Source: Butyrivibrio sp. MC2013 (lineage in GTDB: Bacteria; Bacillota; Clostridia; Lachnospirales; Lachnospiraceae). From it: 64,000 nucleotides of DNA. Numbering within the stretch: the stretch's first letter is position 1; each line of letters opens with the position of its first letter. Below, one piece after another: positions 24,531 to 33,221 of the stretch. Position numbers and translations under genes: made by a program. Below the pieces are notes generated by a model, which worked only from the letters and a program-made list of their open reading frames with translations, was not told where the DNA came from and did not search any database. Where the stretch lies: positions 1 through 64,000 of the forward strand of contig NZ_AUKE01000010.1 of NCBI RefSeq assembly GCF_000424585.1, in the 5' to 3' direction.

Positions 24531-24672
24531 CACCTTTTTGCAAATATTTTTATTTGTTATTTCGTATATGTTGAATTCACTATATATAAGGCTTAGTAGA
24601 ACTATCCTTCACTGAAATTTCAATTCTATCTTCTTTAATATGGCAAAAAGACAGATAATGTCCAGCTATAGA

Positions 24673-25884
24673 TCAAAGGTTATCCAGTGCCTGGTACATG
24701 GACAGCATGGGACTCATAACTGCGGCGATGAGGAAGCCTACAACCCCTGCCAGTACGATGATGATCATAGGCTCCATGGCAGCCATCATCTGAGCTGTAG
24801 CAGCTTCTACCTCTTCGTCATAATAGTCAGCCAGCTTCTCCAGCATCTCATCTGTAGAACCGGACTCCTCACCAATCCTGATCATGTGATACATCATAGG
24901 AGGAAATCTGCCGGTATTCTCCAGGGCAGAGCTCATAGGCTGGCCTGCCACTACTGCGTCCCTGGTCTCCAGCATGGCATTTTTGTAGAGGATATTGTCC
25001 ATGGTCCTGGAAGTGATCTCCAGAGCTTCCACTATGGTCACACCGGAGGCAAAAAGGGTGGACATGGTACGAGCCATGTTGGAACAGGCTTTCTTCTGGA
25101 TCAGTTCGCCAAATACAGGCAGTTTGAGTGCCAACCTGCCCAGGGTCAGCTGTCCCACAGGAGTCCCCGAGAACCAGCGAAATAGCAGGAAGCCGCCTAC
25201 TAGCACTGCCAGGATGATATAGTATTTCTTCATAATGAAGTCGCTCATGGCTATTACCAGCTTGGTAATACCGGGCAGCTCCGTGCCCAGCTGAGCAAAC
25301 ATATCGGTATAGGAAGGTATGACGAATACCAGCATGACTACCACTACCACAATGGCCACTATGAGTACCACTATAGGGTAGATCAGGGCTTTCTTTACCA
25401 TATCCTTGACCTTGGCTGATTTTTCAAACTGCACAGCCATACGCTCAAAGGCCAGGTCCAGGTTACCGGAGGCTTCACCTGAACCTACTGTGGTGATAAG
25501 AAGGCTGGGGAAGACCTTGGGGAATTTCTGCATGGCACTGGTCAGGGATTCACCCTTTTCAATATCCAAAGAGACCCTCTTGATAGCATCAGCCAGGATC
25601 TTGTTCTCAGTCTGCTCCGCCAGGAGCTTCATATTCTGGATAATGGGCACACCTGCCTTGGATATGGATACGAACTGACGGCAGAAGATAGCCAGCTCCT
25701 TATCCTTGATACCTCCAAAGCTGATATTGATATCCTTGGTCAGGAGGTTCTGCTCTTCAACCTTTACTATGGTCAGTCCTTTGCCCTTTAGCTCGGAGAT
25801 GGCCAGATCCTTGGTCTCTGAATCTATACTGCCTTTTACATGTTTACCACTGGAATCAAAAGCCTGATAACCGTATGATGGCAT
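24673..25884 (-). CDS. pilC: Type IV pilus inner-membrane platform protein PilC
   Basis: A 403-residue member of the type II secretion F family. It opens with YGYQAFDSSGKHVKGSIDSE, the usual PilC start, and has two repeated cytoplasmic domains (FCRQFVSISKAGVPIIQNMK and MARTMSTLFASGVTIVEALE) with membrane helices near 165-190, 215-235 and 370-395. The second domain's GEESGSTDEMLEKLADYYDEEV motif is conserved. It anchors the PilB ATPase and passes motion to the pilus base. It sits between pilB and the pilin gene. Confidence 0.92.
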   Translation of the reverse strand: MPSYGYQAFDSSGKHVKGSIDSETKDLAISELKGKGLTIVKVEEQNLLTKDINISFGGIKDKELAIFCRQFVSISKAGVPIIQNMKLLAEQTENKILADAIKRVSLDIEKGESLTSAMQKFPKVFPSLLITTVGSGEASGNLDLAFERMAVQFEKSAKVKDMVKKALIYPIVVLIVAIVVVVVMLVFVIPSYTDMFAQLGTELPGITKLVIAMSDFIMKKYYIILAVLVGGFLLFRWFSGTPVGQLTLGRLALKLPVFGELIQKKACSNMARTMSTLFASGVTIVEALEITSRTMDNILYKNAMLETRDAVVAGQPMSSALENTGRFPPMMYHMIRIGEESGSTDEMLEKLADYYDEEVEAATAQMMAAMEPMIIIVLAGVVGFLIAAVMSPMLSMYQALDNL

Positions 25885-25920
25885 AAGTTATTCCTTCCTA
25901 AATCGATTATTGAGATGCAT

Positions 25921-25974
25921 TACATGGATGTAACCCGACATGCTCAGAAGTGCATGGATGCACTTCTATGTCGT
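25921..25974. repeat. Palindromic element, copy C (between pilB and pilC)
   Basis: TACATGGATGTA (25921-25932) and the 40-bp core at 25935-25974. The core ends directly at the pilB stop codon, so it fills most of the 90-base gap between pilB and pilC and would form a hairpin in their shared message. Confidence 0.85.
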
Positions 25975-27666
25975 TTATACGTCAAATGACACTTTCTTCA
26001 TCTCTTCTACTGTAGATACACCCTCAAGCACATATCTGGTGGCGCTCATGCGCAGGGTGTTCATGCCGTCCTTAAGGGCCTGTGACTTGATCTCATCGGC
26101 AGTACCGCCCTTTTCTATGATGAGCTTGAGTTCATGGGATATTTCCATGATCTCGTATACACCTGTTCGTCCTGCAAAGCCTGTATTGCCGCACTTAGGG
26201 CAGCCTCTTCTTCTAAATAGCTTTAAAGGTCTGTCAAGGGGCTGGCCCAGGACCTCCTTTTCCTCATCGGAGGCATCATACTGCTGCTTGCACTCAGGAC
26301 ATAAGCGCCTGATCAGTCTCTGGGCTATGATACCGATCAGGGAATCGGCTATGAGATAGGGCTGCAGGCCCATATCTTCCAGTCTGGTAACGGTACTGGC
26401 CGCAGAATTTGTATGAAGGGTAGATACCACCAAATGGCCTGTGATGGAAGCCTGTACTGCGATACCGGCAGTCTCCTCATCACGGATCTCACCGATCATG
26501 ATGATATCAGGGTCCTGTCTCAATATGGACCTGAGAGCTGATGCAAAGGTCAGATCCGCCTTATTATTGACCTGTACCTGATTGATACCATTTATATTGG
26601 CTTCCACAGGATCCTCTACGGTGATAATATTAACCTCTTCTCTGTTCAGCTCTGACAGAGCTGTATAGAGGGTCGTAGACTTACCGGAACCTGTAGGACC
26701 TGTTACCAGGAGGATCCCATGGGGATTGGATATGATACGGTCAAAGACCTGCATCTCATCAGGTCTAAGGCCCAGCTGGTCCTTACTCCTGTTCAAAGCT
26801 GACTTGGATGCCAGTCTCATAACTATCTTCTCACCGTATACAGTAGGAAGGGCAGATACACGGATATCATATTCCAGACGGTCTACTATCTGAGTCATAC
26901 GGCCATCCTGGGGCTTTCTCTTCTCAGATATATCCATGCCGCTGACGATCTTGATACGGGTAACTATGGCAGCCAGGAGTGATGCATTATATACTGCTCT
27001 CTCATAGAGTGCGCCGTCTATCCTGAACCTGATGCGCAGGCTCCTGGCCAGAGGCTCGATATGGATATCGGATGCCCTCTGACGCACCGCGGATTCTATC
27101 ATAGTAGTAACCAGCTGTACAATGGGGGAACTGGCTACATCTGCTGCCTCGGCTTCATTTTGCTCTGTCTGAGCAGTCTTTTCCCTGGCATATTCCTCTG
27201 CAGCATGCTTGATATCAGAGTTGCCATAGTATTTGTCCAGGGCCAGCATAATGGACTGGCTGGTAGCCAGCACAGGCTCTATGGACAGATTGGTCACTAT
27301 GCTGATATCATCCATGGCTGTGGTATCCATGGGATCAAACATAGCTACATGGAGAGTATTTGGTGCTCCCGCCTTGTATTCAAAGGGCAGGACCTTGTGT
27401 TTTCGCAGTATCTGAGGGGGTACCAGATTCAGGATATCCTCAGGGATATCTATATTCTGCAGATTGATCATAGCCAGGCCCAGCTGACGGGACAGAGCCG
27501 AAGCCAGCTGTTCACCTGTTACATATCCGTTCTCTACCAGGAGCTCTCCCAGTCTCTTGCCCGAGCCCTTCTGCTGAGCCAGAGCCTCTTCCAGCTTCTC
27601 CTGTGTGAGATAATGTTCATTTATCAGGCATTCGCCCAGTCTTATACGCTTTCGCTGGAAAGCCAT
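25975..27666 (-). CDS. pilB: Type IV pilus assembly ATPase PilB
   Basis: A 563-residue GspE/PilB-type motor. The N-terminal MshEN domain (RIRLGECLINEHYLTQEKLE ... GEQLASALSRQLGL) may bind cyclic di-GMP in some homologues. The ATPase domain has Walker A GPTGSGKST, the Asp box ITVEDPVE, Walker B IIMIGEIRDEETA and the His box STLHTN. A four-cysteine zinc site, CPECKQQYD with GCPKCGNTGF, is present as in assembly ATPases. GGAGG precedes the start. No pilT or prepilin peptidase gene is in the window. Confidence 0.95.
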   Translation of the reverse strand: MAFQRKRIRLGECLINEHYLTQEKLEEALAQQKGSGKRLGELLVENGYVTGEQLASALSRQLGLAMINLQNIDIPEDILNLVPPQILRKHKVLPFEYKAGAPNTLHVAMFDPMDTTAMDDISIVTNLSIEPVLATSQSIMLALDKYYGNSDIKHAAEEYAREKTAQTEQNEAEAADVASSPIVQLVTTMIESAVRQRASDIHIEPLARSLRIRFRIDGALYERAVYNASLLAAIVTRIKIVSGMDISEKRKPQDGRMTQIVDRLEYDIRVSALPTVYGEKIVMRLASKSALNRSKDQLGLRPDEMQVFDRIISNPHGILLVTGPTGSGKSTTLYTALSELNREEVNIITVEDPVEANINGINQVQVNNKADLTFASALRSILRQDPDIIMIGEIRDEETAGIAVQASITGHLVVSTLHTNSAASTVTRLEDMGLQPYLIADSLIGIIAQRLIRRLCPECKQQYDASDEEKEVLGQPLDRPLKLFRRRGCPKCGNTGFAGRTGVYEIMEISHELKLIIEKGGTADEIKSQALKDGMNTLRMSATRYVLEGVSTVEEMKKVSFDV

Positions 27667-27787
27667 AACAGTCCTCCGTGCGTCACTTTTGGCCGATCAC
27701 AATATATATCGATAGCATATAAACAAGAACTCTTATTATATATCGGAAGAATTATCTGATGAGTGAACATAGAGATTTTCCATTTAT

Positions 27788-28582
27788 CTACGCAAACAAG
27801 TCCTCCAACATCAGTCTCACACCTTTGATATCCAAAGGATTATTCTCAGTTTCATATGTAAATATCAAATTTTTGCCGGGATATATTCCATTTTTCCTGT
27901 AAGTATCCATTTTATTCATAGTATTAGCTCTATATTCTTCATCATCCATGCATCCAAAATGTTCAAAAAATATCACTTCCTTCGTTTTAATATTAAGTAA
28001 AGTAAAATCCGGATACTTTATTTGTCCATTCTTCATCTTTAACGGACACTCGTACTTATACGGTATTCCTAACTCAAAAAGAATGTCAGCAATAATAGAT
28101 TCTGATTTTGATCTTACCTTCTCTCCTCTTTTGGTATCAAATATTCTGTTTTCTGATTTGTATGGATTTGATTTGAAGCTTTTAGACATCCATTTTGCAG
28201 CAACCAGCTCGTCTGTCAAAATATAGGGTTCAACAAGCTTTTTTCTCTCCATTCTTAAATCATCATATATTCTGTCTGCTTGTACCTTTTGATATAGTGT
28301 CAGAAATGACTGCAATTTATATAGTTCTAACCTTGCACATTTCAGAAACCGCTTATTATAGTCTTTTTGAGAAAGAAGTCTGATAAGCTCCTTTTGCTTT
28401 GTATTTAGATACTCACCAGTCTCATCACCTGTATCCATCATTCTATAATAACGAGTCTGGTTAGTTGTTTTGCTAACGCGCAATCTTCCTTCCGGAAACG
28501 AGTCTTCTTCCCTTTCAGCTATACTTATTGCTCGCTTCAATACAGCGATACGTTTTTTCATTATTACTGTTAACTCATTCAT
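27788..28582 (-). CDS. PD-(D/E)XK nuclease-like protein
   Basis: 264 residues. The N-terminal 150 residues are helical and basic. The C-terminal part shows KVRSKSESIIADILFELGIPYKYECPL followed by YPDFTLLNIKTKEVIFFEHFG, i.e. an E, a PD-F and a following VIFFEHFG strand (E-x-H in place of the usual E-x-K), as in restriction-like nucleases. No membrane segment. It stands alone beside a repeat-rich region, so a defence or mobile-element role is possible, but none is shown. Confidence 0.55.
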   Translation of the reverse strand: MNELTVIMKKRIAVLKRAISIAEREEDSFPEGRLRVSKTTNQTRYYRMMDTGDETGEYLNTKQKELIRLLSQKDYNKRFLKCARLELYKLQSFLTLYQKVQADRIYDDLRMERKKLVEPYILTDELVAAKWMSKSFKSNPYKSENRIFDTKRGEKVRSKSESIIADILFELGIPYKYECPLKMKNGQIKYPDFTLLNIKTKEVIFFEHFGCMDDEEYRANTMNKMDTYRKNGIYPGKNLIFTYETENNPLDIKGVRLMLEDLFA

Positions 28583-28640
28583 ACAATTACTCTCTTTACT
28601 TATATTATTTTTTGTTCACGATGACTTTTTTCATTCCTTT

Positions 28641-28905
28641 ATACCTAAGAATCCTCTTTTGGAGCGCCTTAGGCATACTCTGCTCTTGTTGAGTTCTGTG
28701 CATCAAGAGATTCTATACCTAAGAAGCTTCATTCTGATCATCTTAGGTATACTCTGCTCTTGTTGAGTTCTATGCATTAAGAGTTTTTATACCTAAGAAG
28801 CTTCATTTGGATCATCTTAGGTATACTCTGCACTTGTAGAGCTCTGTGCAGCAGGATATTTTATACCTAAGAAGCTTCAAATTCTTCAATTTAGGTGTTA
28901 AACTC
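28641..28905. repeat. 74-bp tandem repeat array, 3.6 copies
   Basis: Units start at 28641, 28715, 28789 and 28863, an exact 74-bp period. Each unit has a TATACCTAAGA/TCTTAGGTATA stem of up to 11 bp and a second CTCTTG/CAAGAG-type hairpin. A degenerate ACCTAAA...TTTAGGCAT arm recurs at 29219-29255 beyond a different repeat, suggesting the array was once longer and was interrupted. Confidence 0.85.
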
Positions 28906-28955
28906 GCAAACGCTTCGCTTTTTGCTCGTTATAAAATCACTGCTGACGCAGTTCT

Positions 28956-29036
28956 ACGGGTACGGGGCTTATAGCCCCGCACCCGTAATCAAGATATTCC
29001 CACCACCTAAAGGTGGTGGGTTATCTTGATTATTTT
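28956..29036. other. Pair of strong hairpins, possible end of a lost IS200/IS605-type element
   Basis: ACGGGTACGGGGC/AGCCCCGCACCCGT (28956-28986) is followed at once by a nested hairpin TAATCAAGAT-tt-CCCACCACCT/AGGTGGTGGG-tt-ATCTTGATTA (28986-29032) and TTTTAT. The CCCACCACC..GGTGGTGGG end is what I associate with TnpB-carrying elements in Clostridia, but no transposase or TnpB frame is nearby. It could equally be a plain terminator. Confidence 0.4.
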
Positions 29037-29074
29037 ATATATCGCAAAAAAGCGTTCCTACACCAATCAATAAC

Positions 29075-29219
29075 CATACATTCTTGGATAAAACATCCAA
29101 GAATGTATGCAAATAGGCCATTTGAGAGCGGCTAGGGCCGCTGGGCCTATTTGCCAGATTCATGTTCTCACGAAACACGCAGTAAATGCGTGTTTCTGAA
29201 GCTTCATCTAATAACATAT
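29075..29219. repeat. 145-bp structured repeat, copy 1
   Basis: Three consecutive hairpins: CATACATTCTTGGAT/ATCCAAGAATGTATG (15 bp, loop of 5), CAAATAGGCC/GGCCTATTTG with an inner AGCGG/CCGCT, and GAAACACGCA/TGCGTGTTTC (10 bp). A second copy of exactly the same length is at 49219-49363 with 7 differences, several of them in loops or joining segments. No coding frame explains the conservation. Confidence 0.88.
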
Positions 29220-29465
29220 ACCTAAAAAACTATTATCTATATAATTTAGGCATAAATTGGAAAATCCACATATCAGAATGACATGTGAGCCTGTAATCTG
29301 AATCAAATACAGGTTCGAAATCCACAATCACCAAAAAAAATCCAAAAAACCAGTCAAATCCTGTCATACACAATAATCTATGAAGAATTATCAATGCATG
29401 GGCTCATCATTTGAACCGTATTTAATCTATCAAAATGGCTAACAAAAATCAATCCTTTAATCACT

Positions 29466-29537
29466 ATTAATCCAGCAAAAACTATCTTCATCCAAATATT
29501 AATCCAGCAAAAACTATCTTCATCCAAATATTAATCA
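29466..29537. repeat. 32-bp direct repeat, about 2.2 copies
   Basis: ATTAATCCAGCAAAAACTAT plus CTTCATCCAAAT, repeated perfectly at 29466 and 29498 and restarting at 29530. AT-rich, no gene. It lies in the non-coding stretch from 29256 to 29572 before the rpoD terminator. Confidence 0.8.
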
Positions 29538-29572
29538 ATAATCACAGGCTTAATGATTCTATGATTCTGAAA

Positions 29573-29614
29573 TGCAAAAAGTCAGAAGGCGGTCATGCCT
29601 TCTGACTTTTTGCA
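29573..29614. terminator. Bidirectional terminator after rpoD
   Basis: TGCAAAAAGTCAGAAGGC (29573-29590) pairs perfectly over 18 bp with GCCTTCTGACTTTTTGCA (29597-29614). A second hairpin, GTGTCAAAA/TTTTTGACAC, lies at 29628-29651, nearer the rpoD stop. Confidence 0.9.
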
Positions 29615-29697
29615 TTTTAGGATGTAGTGTCAAAAGTAGTTTTTGACACCATATTACGACCGGAATGTTACGTTTCCGCGAAGCTCTATTAGTCTCA

Positions 29698-31323
29698 TCA
29701 ATCCAGATAATCCTTGAGCTTGCGGCTGCGGCTGGGATGACGGAGCTTTCTCAGAGCCTTGGCCTCGATCTGTCTGATACGCTCACGGGTAACATTAAAC
29801 TCTTTGCCCACTTCCTCAAGAGTCCTTGCTCTGCCATCATCCAGACCAAATCTCAATCTGAGTACCTTCTGCTCACGATCTGTGAGAGTCTCCAGCACCT
29901 CTACCAGCTGCTCCTTGAGAAGGGTAAATGCTGCAGCATCTGCAGGTACAGGAACGTTGTCATCCTGGATGAAATCGCCCAGATGTGAATCTTCCTCTTC
30001 ACCAATGGGAGTCTCAAGAGATACAGGCTCCTGGGAGATCTTGAGGATCTCTCTGACTCTCTCAACGGGCATACCCATCTCAGCTGCGATCTCTTCCGGA
30101 ACAGGCTCTCTGCCCAGCTCCTGAAGGAGCTGACGGCTGACACGGATGAGCTTGTTGATAGTCTCAACCATATGTACAGGGATACGAATGGTACGAGCCT
30201 GGTCTGCGATAGCTCTGGTAATAGCCTGACGGATCCACCATGTAGCATATGTAGAGAACTTAAAGCCCTTACGGAAATCAAACTTCTCTACAGCCTTGAT
30301 CAGACCCAGGTTACCTTCCTGTATCAGATCAAGGAAGAGCATGCCTCTTCCAACATATCTCTTGGCAATACTTACTACCAGTCTCAGGTTAGCTTCAGCC
30401 AGCTTGTTCTTGGCCATATTGCCATAGAATACCAGATTCTCCAGTTCTTCATCGGACTTGCCTTCTACAGCCTCAGCCTCTTCAGGTCTGAGCTTGACTG
30501 TGGACCTGTCCTCAGCGGCCAGGAGCTTCTCAGCTACCATGCCAACTTCCATGCGCTGAGCCAGATTGATCTCTTCATCAGCTGTCAGAAGAGGTACCTT
30601 ACCGATCTCCTTGAGGTACATACGTACCGGATCTTCAATAGATACACCATCGGGTACGGAGAGATCGATGTTCTCCATATCCACTTCTTCTTCATCATCC
30701 AGATCGATATCATCGTCATCAGCAGGGATATCATCTGTATCATCAGACATCCTCAGGACGTCTATACCGGACTGCTCCAGTACTTCTAGGACCTTGTCCA
30801 GCTTTTCATCATTAAGTCCCAGGTCTGCCAGAATATCACTGATCTCGTCATATTCCAGGACGTTCTTTTTCTTCTTGGCAAGGTCCAGGAGCTCCCTGAG
30901 CTTCTCATTGAACTTTTCTCTGATCTCATCATCAAGGATCATGTCTGAGGAATCATCATCAGTATTATCTACTCCTGCTTCCACAGCCTTTGCTGCTTTT
31001 ACTGACTTCTTGCCAGCTGCCTTGTCAGCTTTAGCAGGCTTTGCTGCCTCTGACTTTGTAGTCTTTGATGTCTTTGCTGCCTTTGCGGCTGTCTTTGTTT
31101 CAGTTTCTTTATTATCCTTGTCCTTTGCAGCTTTTTCCTTGCTATCTACTTCCTTTGCAGCCTTTGCTGCCGGTTTTGTTGCCTTAGTGCTTTTTTCTGC
31201 CTTATCCGTAGCTGCTGTTTTCTTCTTTTCCACTTTTTTACCTTCTGCCTCTGTTTTAGTTTTAGTGTCCTTAGTCAGTTCTTTTTCACTTTCAGCTTCA
31301 GCTTTTGTCTTCTTCGTACTCAT
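29698..31323 (-). CDS. rpoD: Primary sigma factor RpoD (sigma A)
   Basis: 541 residues. The conserved part starts near residue 130 and includes region 1.1-like [20 protein letters not shown], region 1.2 [21 protein letters not shown], region 2 [20 protein letters not shown] with [12 protein letters not shown], region 3, and region 4.2 [20 protein letters not shown]. The first ~120 residues are an unusual Lys/Ala/Thr-rich low-complexity extension absent from most sigma A proteins. It ends the dgt-dnaG-rpoD cluster, 88 bases after dnaG. Confidence 0.97.
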   Translation of the reverse strand: MSTKKTKAEAESEKELTKDTKTKTEAEGKKVEKKKTAATDKAEKSTKATKPAAKAAKEVDSKEKAAKDKDNKETETKTAAKAAKTSKTTKSEAAKPAKADKAAGKKSVKAAKAVEAGVDNTDDDSSDMILDDEIREKFNEKLRELLDLAKKKKNVLEYDEISDILADLGLNDEKLDKVLEVLEQSGIDVLRMSDDTDDIPADDDDIDLDDEEEVDMENIDLSVPDGVSIEDPVRMYLKEIGKVPLLTADEEINLAQRMEVGMVAEKLLAAEDRSTVKLRPEEAEAVEGKSDEELENLVFYGNMAKNKLAEANLRLVVSIAKRYVGRGMLFLDLIQEGNLGLIKAVEKFDFRKGFKFSTYATWWIRQAITRAIADQARTIRIPVHMVETINKLIRVSRQLLQELGREPVPEEIAAEMGMPVERVREILKISQEPVSLETPIGEEEDSHLGDFIQDDNVPVPADAAAFTLLKEQLVEVLETLTDREQKVLRLRFGLDDGRARTLEEVGKEFNVTRERIRQIEAKALRKLRHPSRSRKLKDYLD

Positions 31324-31411
31324 CTCTCCTCCTGTGCTTTGGATCCTTACTGCTAATCTGCTGACATTTGTCAGCTCTGACTTTTGTCATCTCTGCTTTT
31401 GTCAGCACTGC

Positions 31412-33199
31412 TCAGTCGTCAAGTGAAATGCGAGTGTGCGCCAGTTCCTGAAGCTTCTTTTTGCCTTCTACTATTATTTTAAGCGCGTTAGCATCACTCA
31501 AAGACAGTTCTTTAGTCTTTTTATCATAAGCCGCCCTGCAGACATCATATATGATGTCATGGAAGGCCTTCTCCTTTTCACCCTTGGTCTCGATATGGAC
31601 CAGATTGGTGTTGAAGATAGCGGCAACCTTCTCCTGATCTTCAAGCTCCGGGAAGAGGCTCATCACCTGGGCAGGAGAGAATCTCCCTGCTTCTATTCCC
31701 CGAAACATCCTGTCTGCCACCTGTCTGTAGAGATCATCTGTAAAGTCATCGGCAGATATATATCGTCTGATAGTCTGGTATAGCTGAGGTTCATCAGCCA
31801 GCCATGTGAGTAAGAGCCTCTGGGACTTTAATACCAGCTCCGCAGGATCCAGGTTCTTTTGAGGCTTCTCCCTGACGGGATCAGTCTTCTTCCTCTCGGG
31901 AAGACCGGCTGCTGCAACTGATATGACCATGCTCCGCAGGTCTGCTACAGGTATACCCAGTCTGGAAGCAATGGCTGCTGTGTAATTATCCCTTTCAAGG
32001 GGCTCTGTAAATCTGCAGAGCTTCCTGGCTACTTCCCTGTAAAATTCAGTCTTGCGCTCAGGGTTATTCATATCATAGACGCCGTCTCTCATCATGATCC
32101 TGACTTCATAAAAGAAGGGGATCTCGGCTTCTCTGATGCGCCTTCCAAAAGCTTCGCTGCCTTCGGCCTTGATGAATTCATCCGGATCCTTGTAAGGCTC
32201 CAGATTCAGGATCCTGGCCCTGATCCCGGCTTCCTCCAGGATCTCCATATTCCTGAGAGCCGCCTTGGTGCCTGCCTGGTCACTGTCATAAGAGAGTATC
32301 ACCTCAGAGGTAAATCTCTTAAGGAGCGCTGCCTGCTCTGAAGTAAAAGCCGTACCAAGGGATGCAACAGCCTGAGTAAAGCCGGCCTGATGCATAGCTA
32401 TCACATCCATATAGCCCTCGCAGAGGATAATGTTACCCGCCTTGGAATTCTTGGCAAATGCAAGACCATAGAGGTTGCGTCTCTTGTTAAAGACGGGATT
32501 CTCGGGAGAATTAAGATACTTGGGTTTGGCATCACCCAGGACTCTTCCTCCGAATCCTATAACCTTCTGGTTGATATCTAATATGGGAAACATGACTCTG
32601 TTCCAAAAACTGTCATGTATACCTCTCTTCTCATCATAGGCAGCAAGTCCAGACTCAATGATCATATCATCCTTAAAGCCCTTGCTCCTAAGGTGCTGCA
32701 CCAGCTCTGTACCACCAATGCCAGCATATCCCAGTCCGAAATGGATGATGGTCTCCTTGGACAGCTTCCTGCCTGCAAAATAGGAAAGGCCCTGCTTACC
32801 ATGCTCGCCCTTGAGATTGTGGAAATAAAATCTGGCTGCCTCCTTGTTGATCTCAAGGAGGGTCTGACGCTTGGAACGTCTCTCCCTGGCTTCCGGAGAA
32901 TCATCCTCATCGGGAAGCTTGACGCCGCCCCTATCCGCAAGTTCTTTTAAGGCTTCTCCAAAGGTCTGGGAATTGTACCTCTGAAGGAAGGCAAAGACAT
33001 TGCCTCCGGCCCCGCAGCCAAAGCAGTAGAATATCTGCTTGGTGGGTGATACCGAAAAAGAGCCGGTCTTCTCAGTATGAAAGGGACAAAGGCCAAAATA
33101 GTTATTGCCCTTCTTCTCCAGATGAACATACTGGCCGACCACATCAACTATATCATTTCTACTTCGGACTTCATCAATAATATCCGGTGAATAGTACAT
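31412..33199 (-). CDS. dnaG: DNA primase DnaG
   Basis: About 595 residues from the ATG at 33199 (MYYSPDIIDEVRSRNDIVDV), which has GGGAAGG in front; the frame extends 26 codons upstream without support. The zinc finger is CPFHTEKTGSFSVSP...FYCFGCGAGG, the TOPRIM domain has EGYMDVIAMHQAG and SYDSDQAGTKA, and a helicase-interaction domain follows. It makes RNA primers for replication. It starts 22 bases after dgt and precedes rpoD, an arrangement found in Clostridia. Confidence 0.96.
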   Translation of the reverse strand: MYYSPDIIDEVRSRNDIVDVVGQYVHLEKKGNNYFGLCPFHTEKTGSFSVSPTKQIFYCFGCGAGGNVFAFLQRYNSQTFGEALKELADRGGVKLPDEDDSPEARERRSKRQTLLEINKEAARFYFHNLKGEHGKQGLSYFAGRKLSKETIIHFGLGYAGIGGTELVQHLRSKGFKDDMIIESGLAAYDEKRGIHDSFWNRVMFPILDINQKVIGFGGRVLGDAKPKYLNSPENPVFNKRRNLYGLAFAKNSKAGNIILCEGYMDVIAMHQAGFTQAVASLGTAFTSEQAALLKRFTSEVILSYDSDQAGTKAALRNMEILEEAGIRARILNLEPYKDPDEFIKAEGSEAFGRRIREAEIPFFYEVRIMMRDGVYDMNNPERKTEFYREVARKLCRFTEPLERDNYTAAIASRLGIPVADLRSMVISVAAAGLPERKKTDPVREKPQKNLDPAELVLKSQRLLLTWLADEPQLYQTIRRYISADDFTDDLYRQVADRMFRGIEAGRFSPAQVMSLFPELEDQEKVAAIFNTNLVHIETKGEKEKAFHDIIYDVCRAAYDKKTKELSLSDANALKIIVEGKKKLQELAHTRISLDD

Positions 33200-33221
33200 T
33201 ACAATCCTTCCCAAATATAGG

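Noticed and set aside
25940..26359. Plus-strand frame opposite the pilB end
   Set aside because: It starts in the palindromic element and runs antisense to pilB; the similar MHFYVV starts at the other element copies come from the repeat itself.
28641..28905. CRISPR array
   Set aside because: The whole 74-bp unit repeats, with no unique spacers between short repeats, and no cas gene is nearby.
29035..29217. 60-residue minus-strand frame over the 145-bp repeat
   Set aside because: It is made of the hairpin arms of the repeat and has no ribosome site; the other copy does not keep the same full frame.
30566..31426. 286-residue Ser/Phe-rich plus-strand frame
   Set aside because: It is the antisense of the Lys/Ala-rich rpoD extension, where biased codons leave the opposite strand open.
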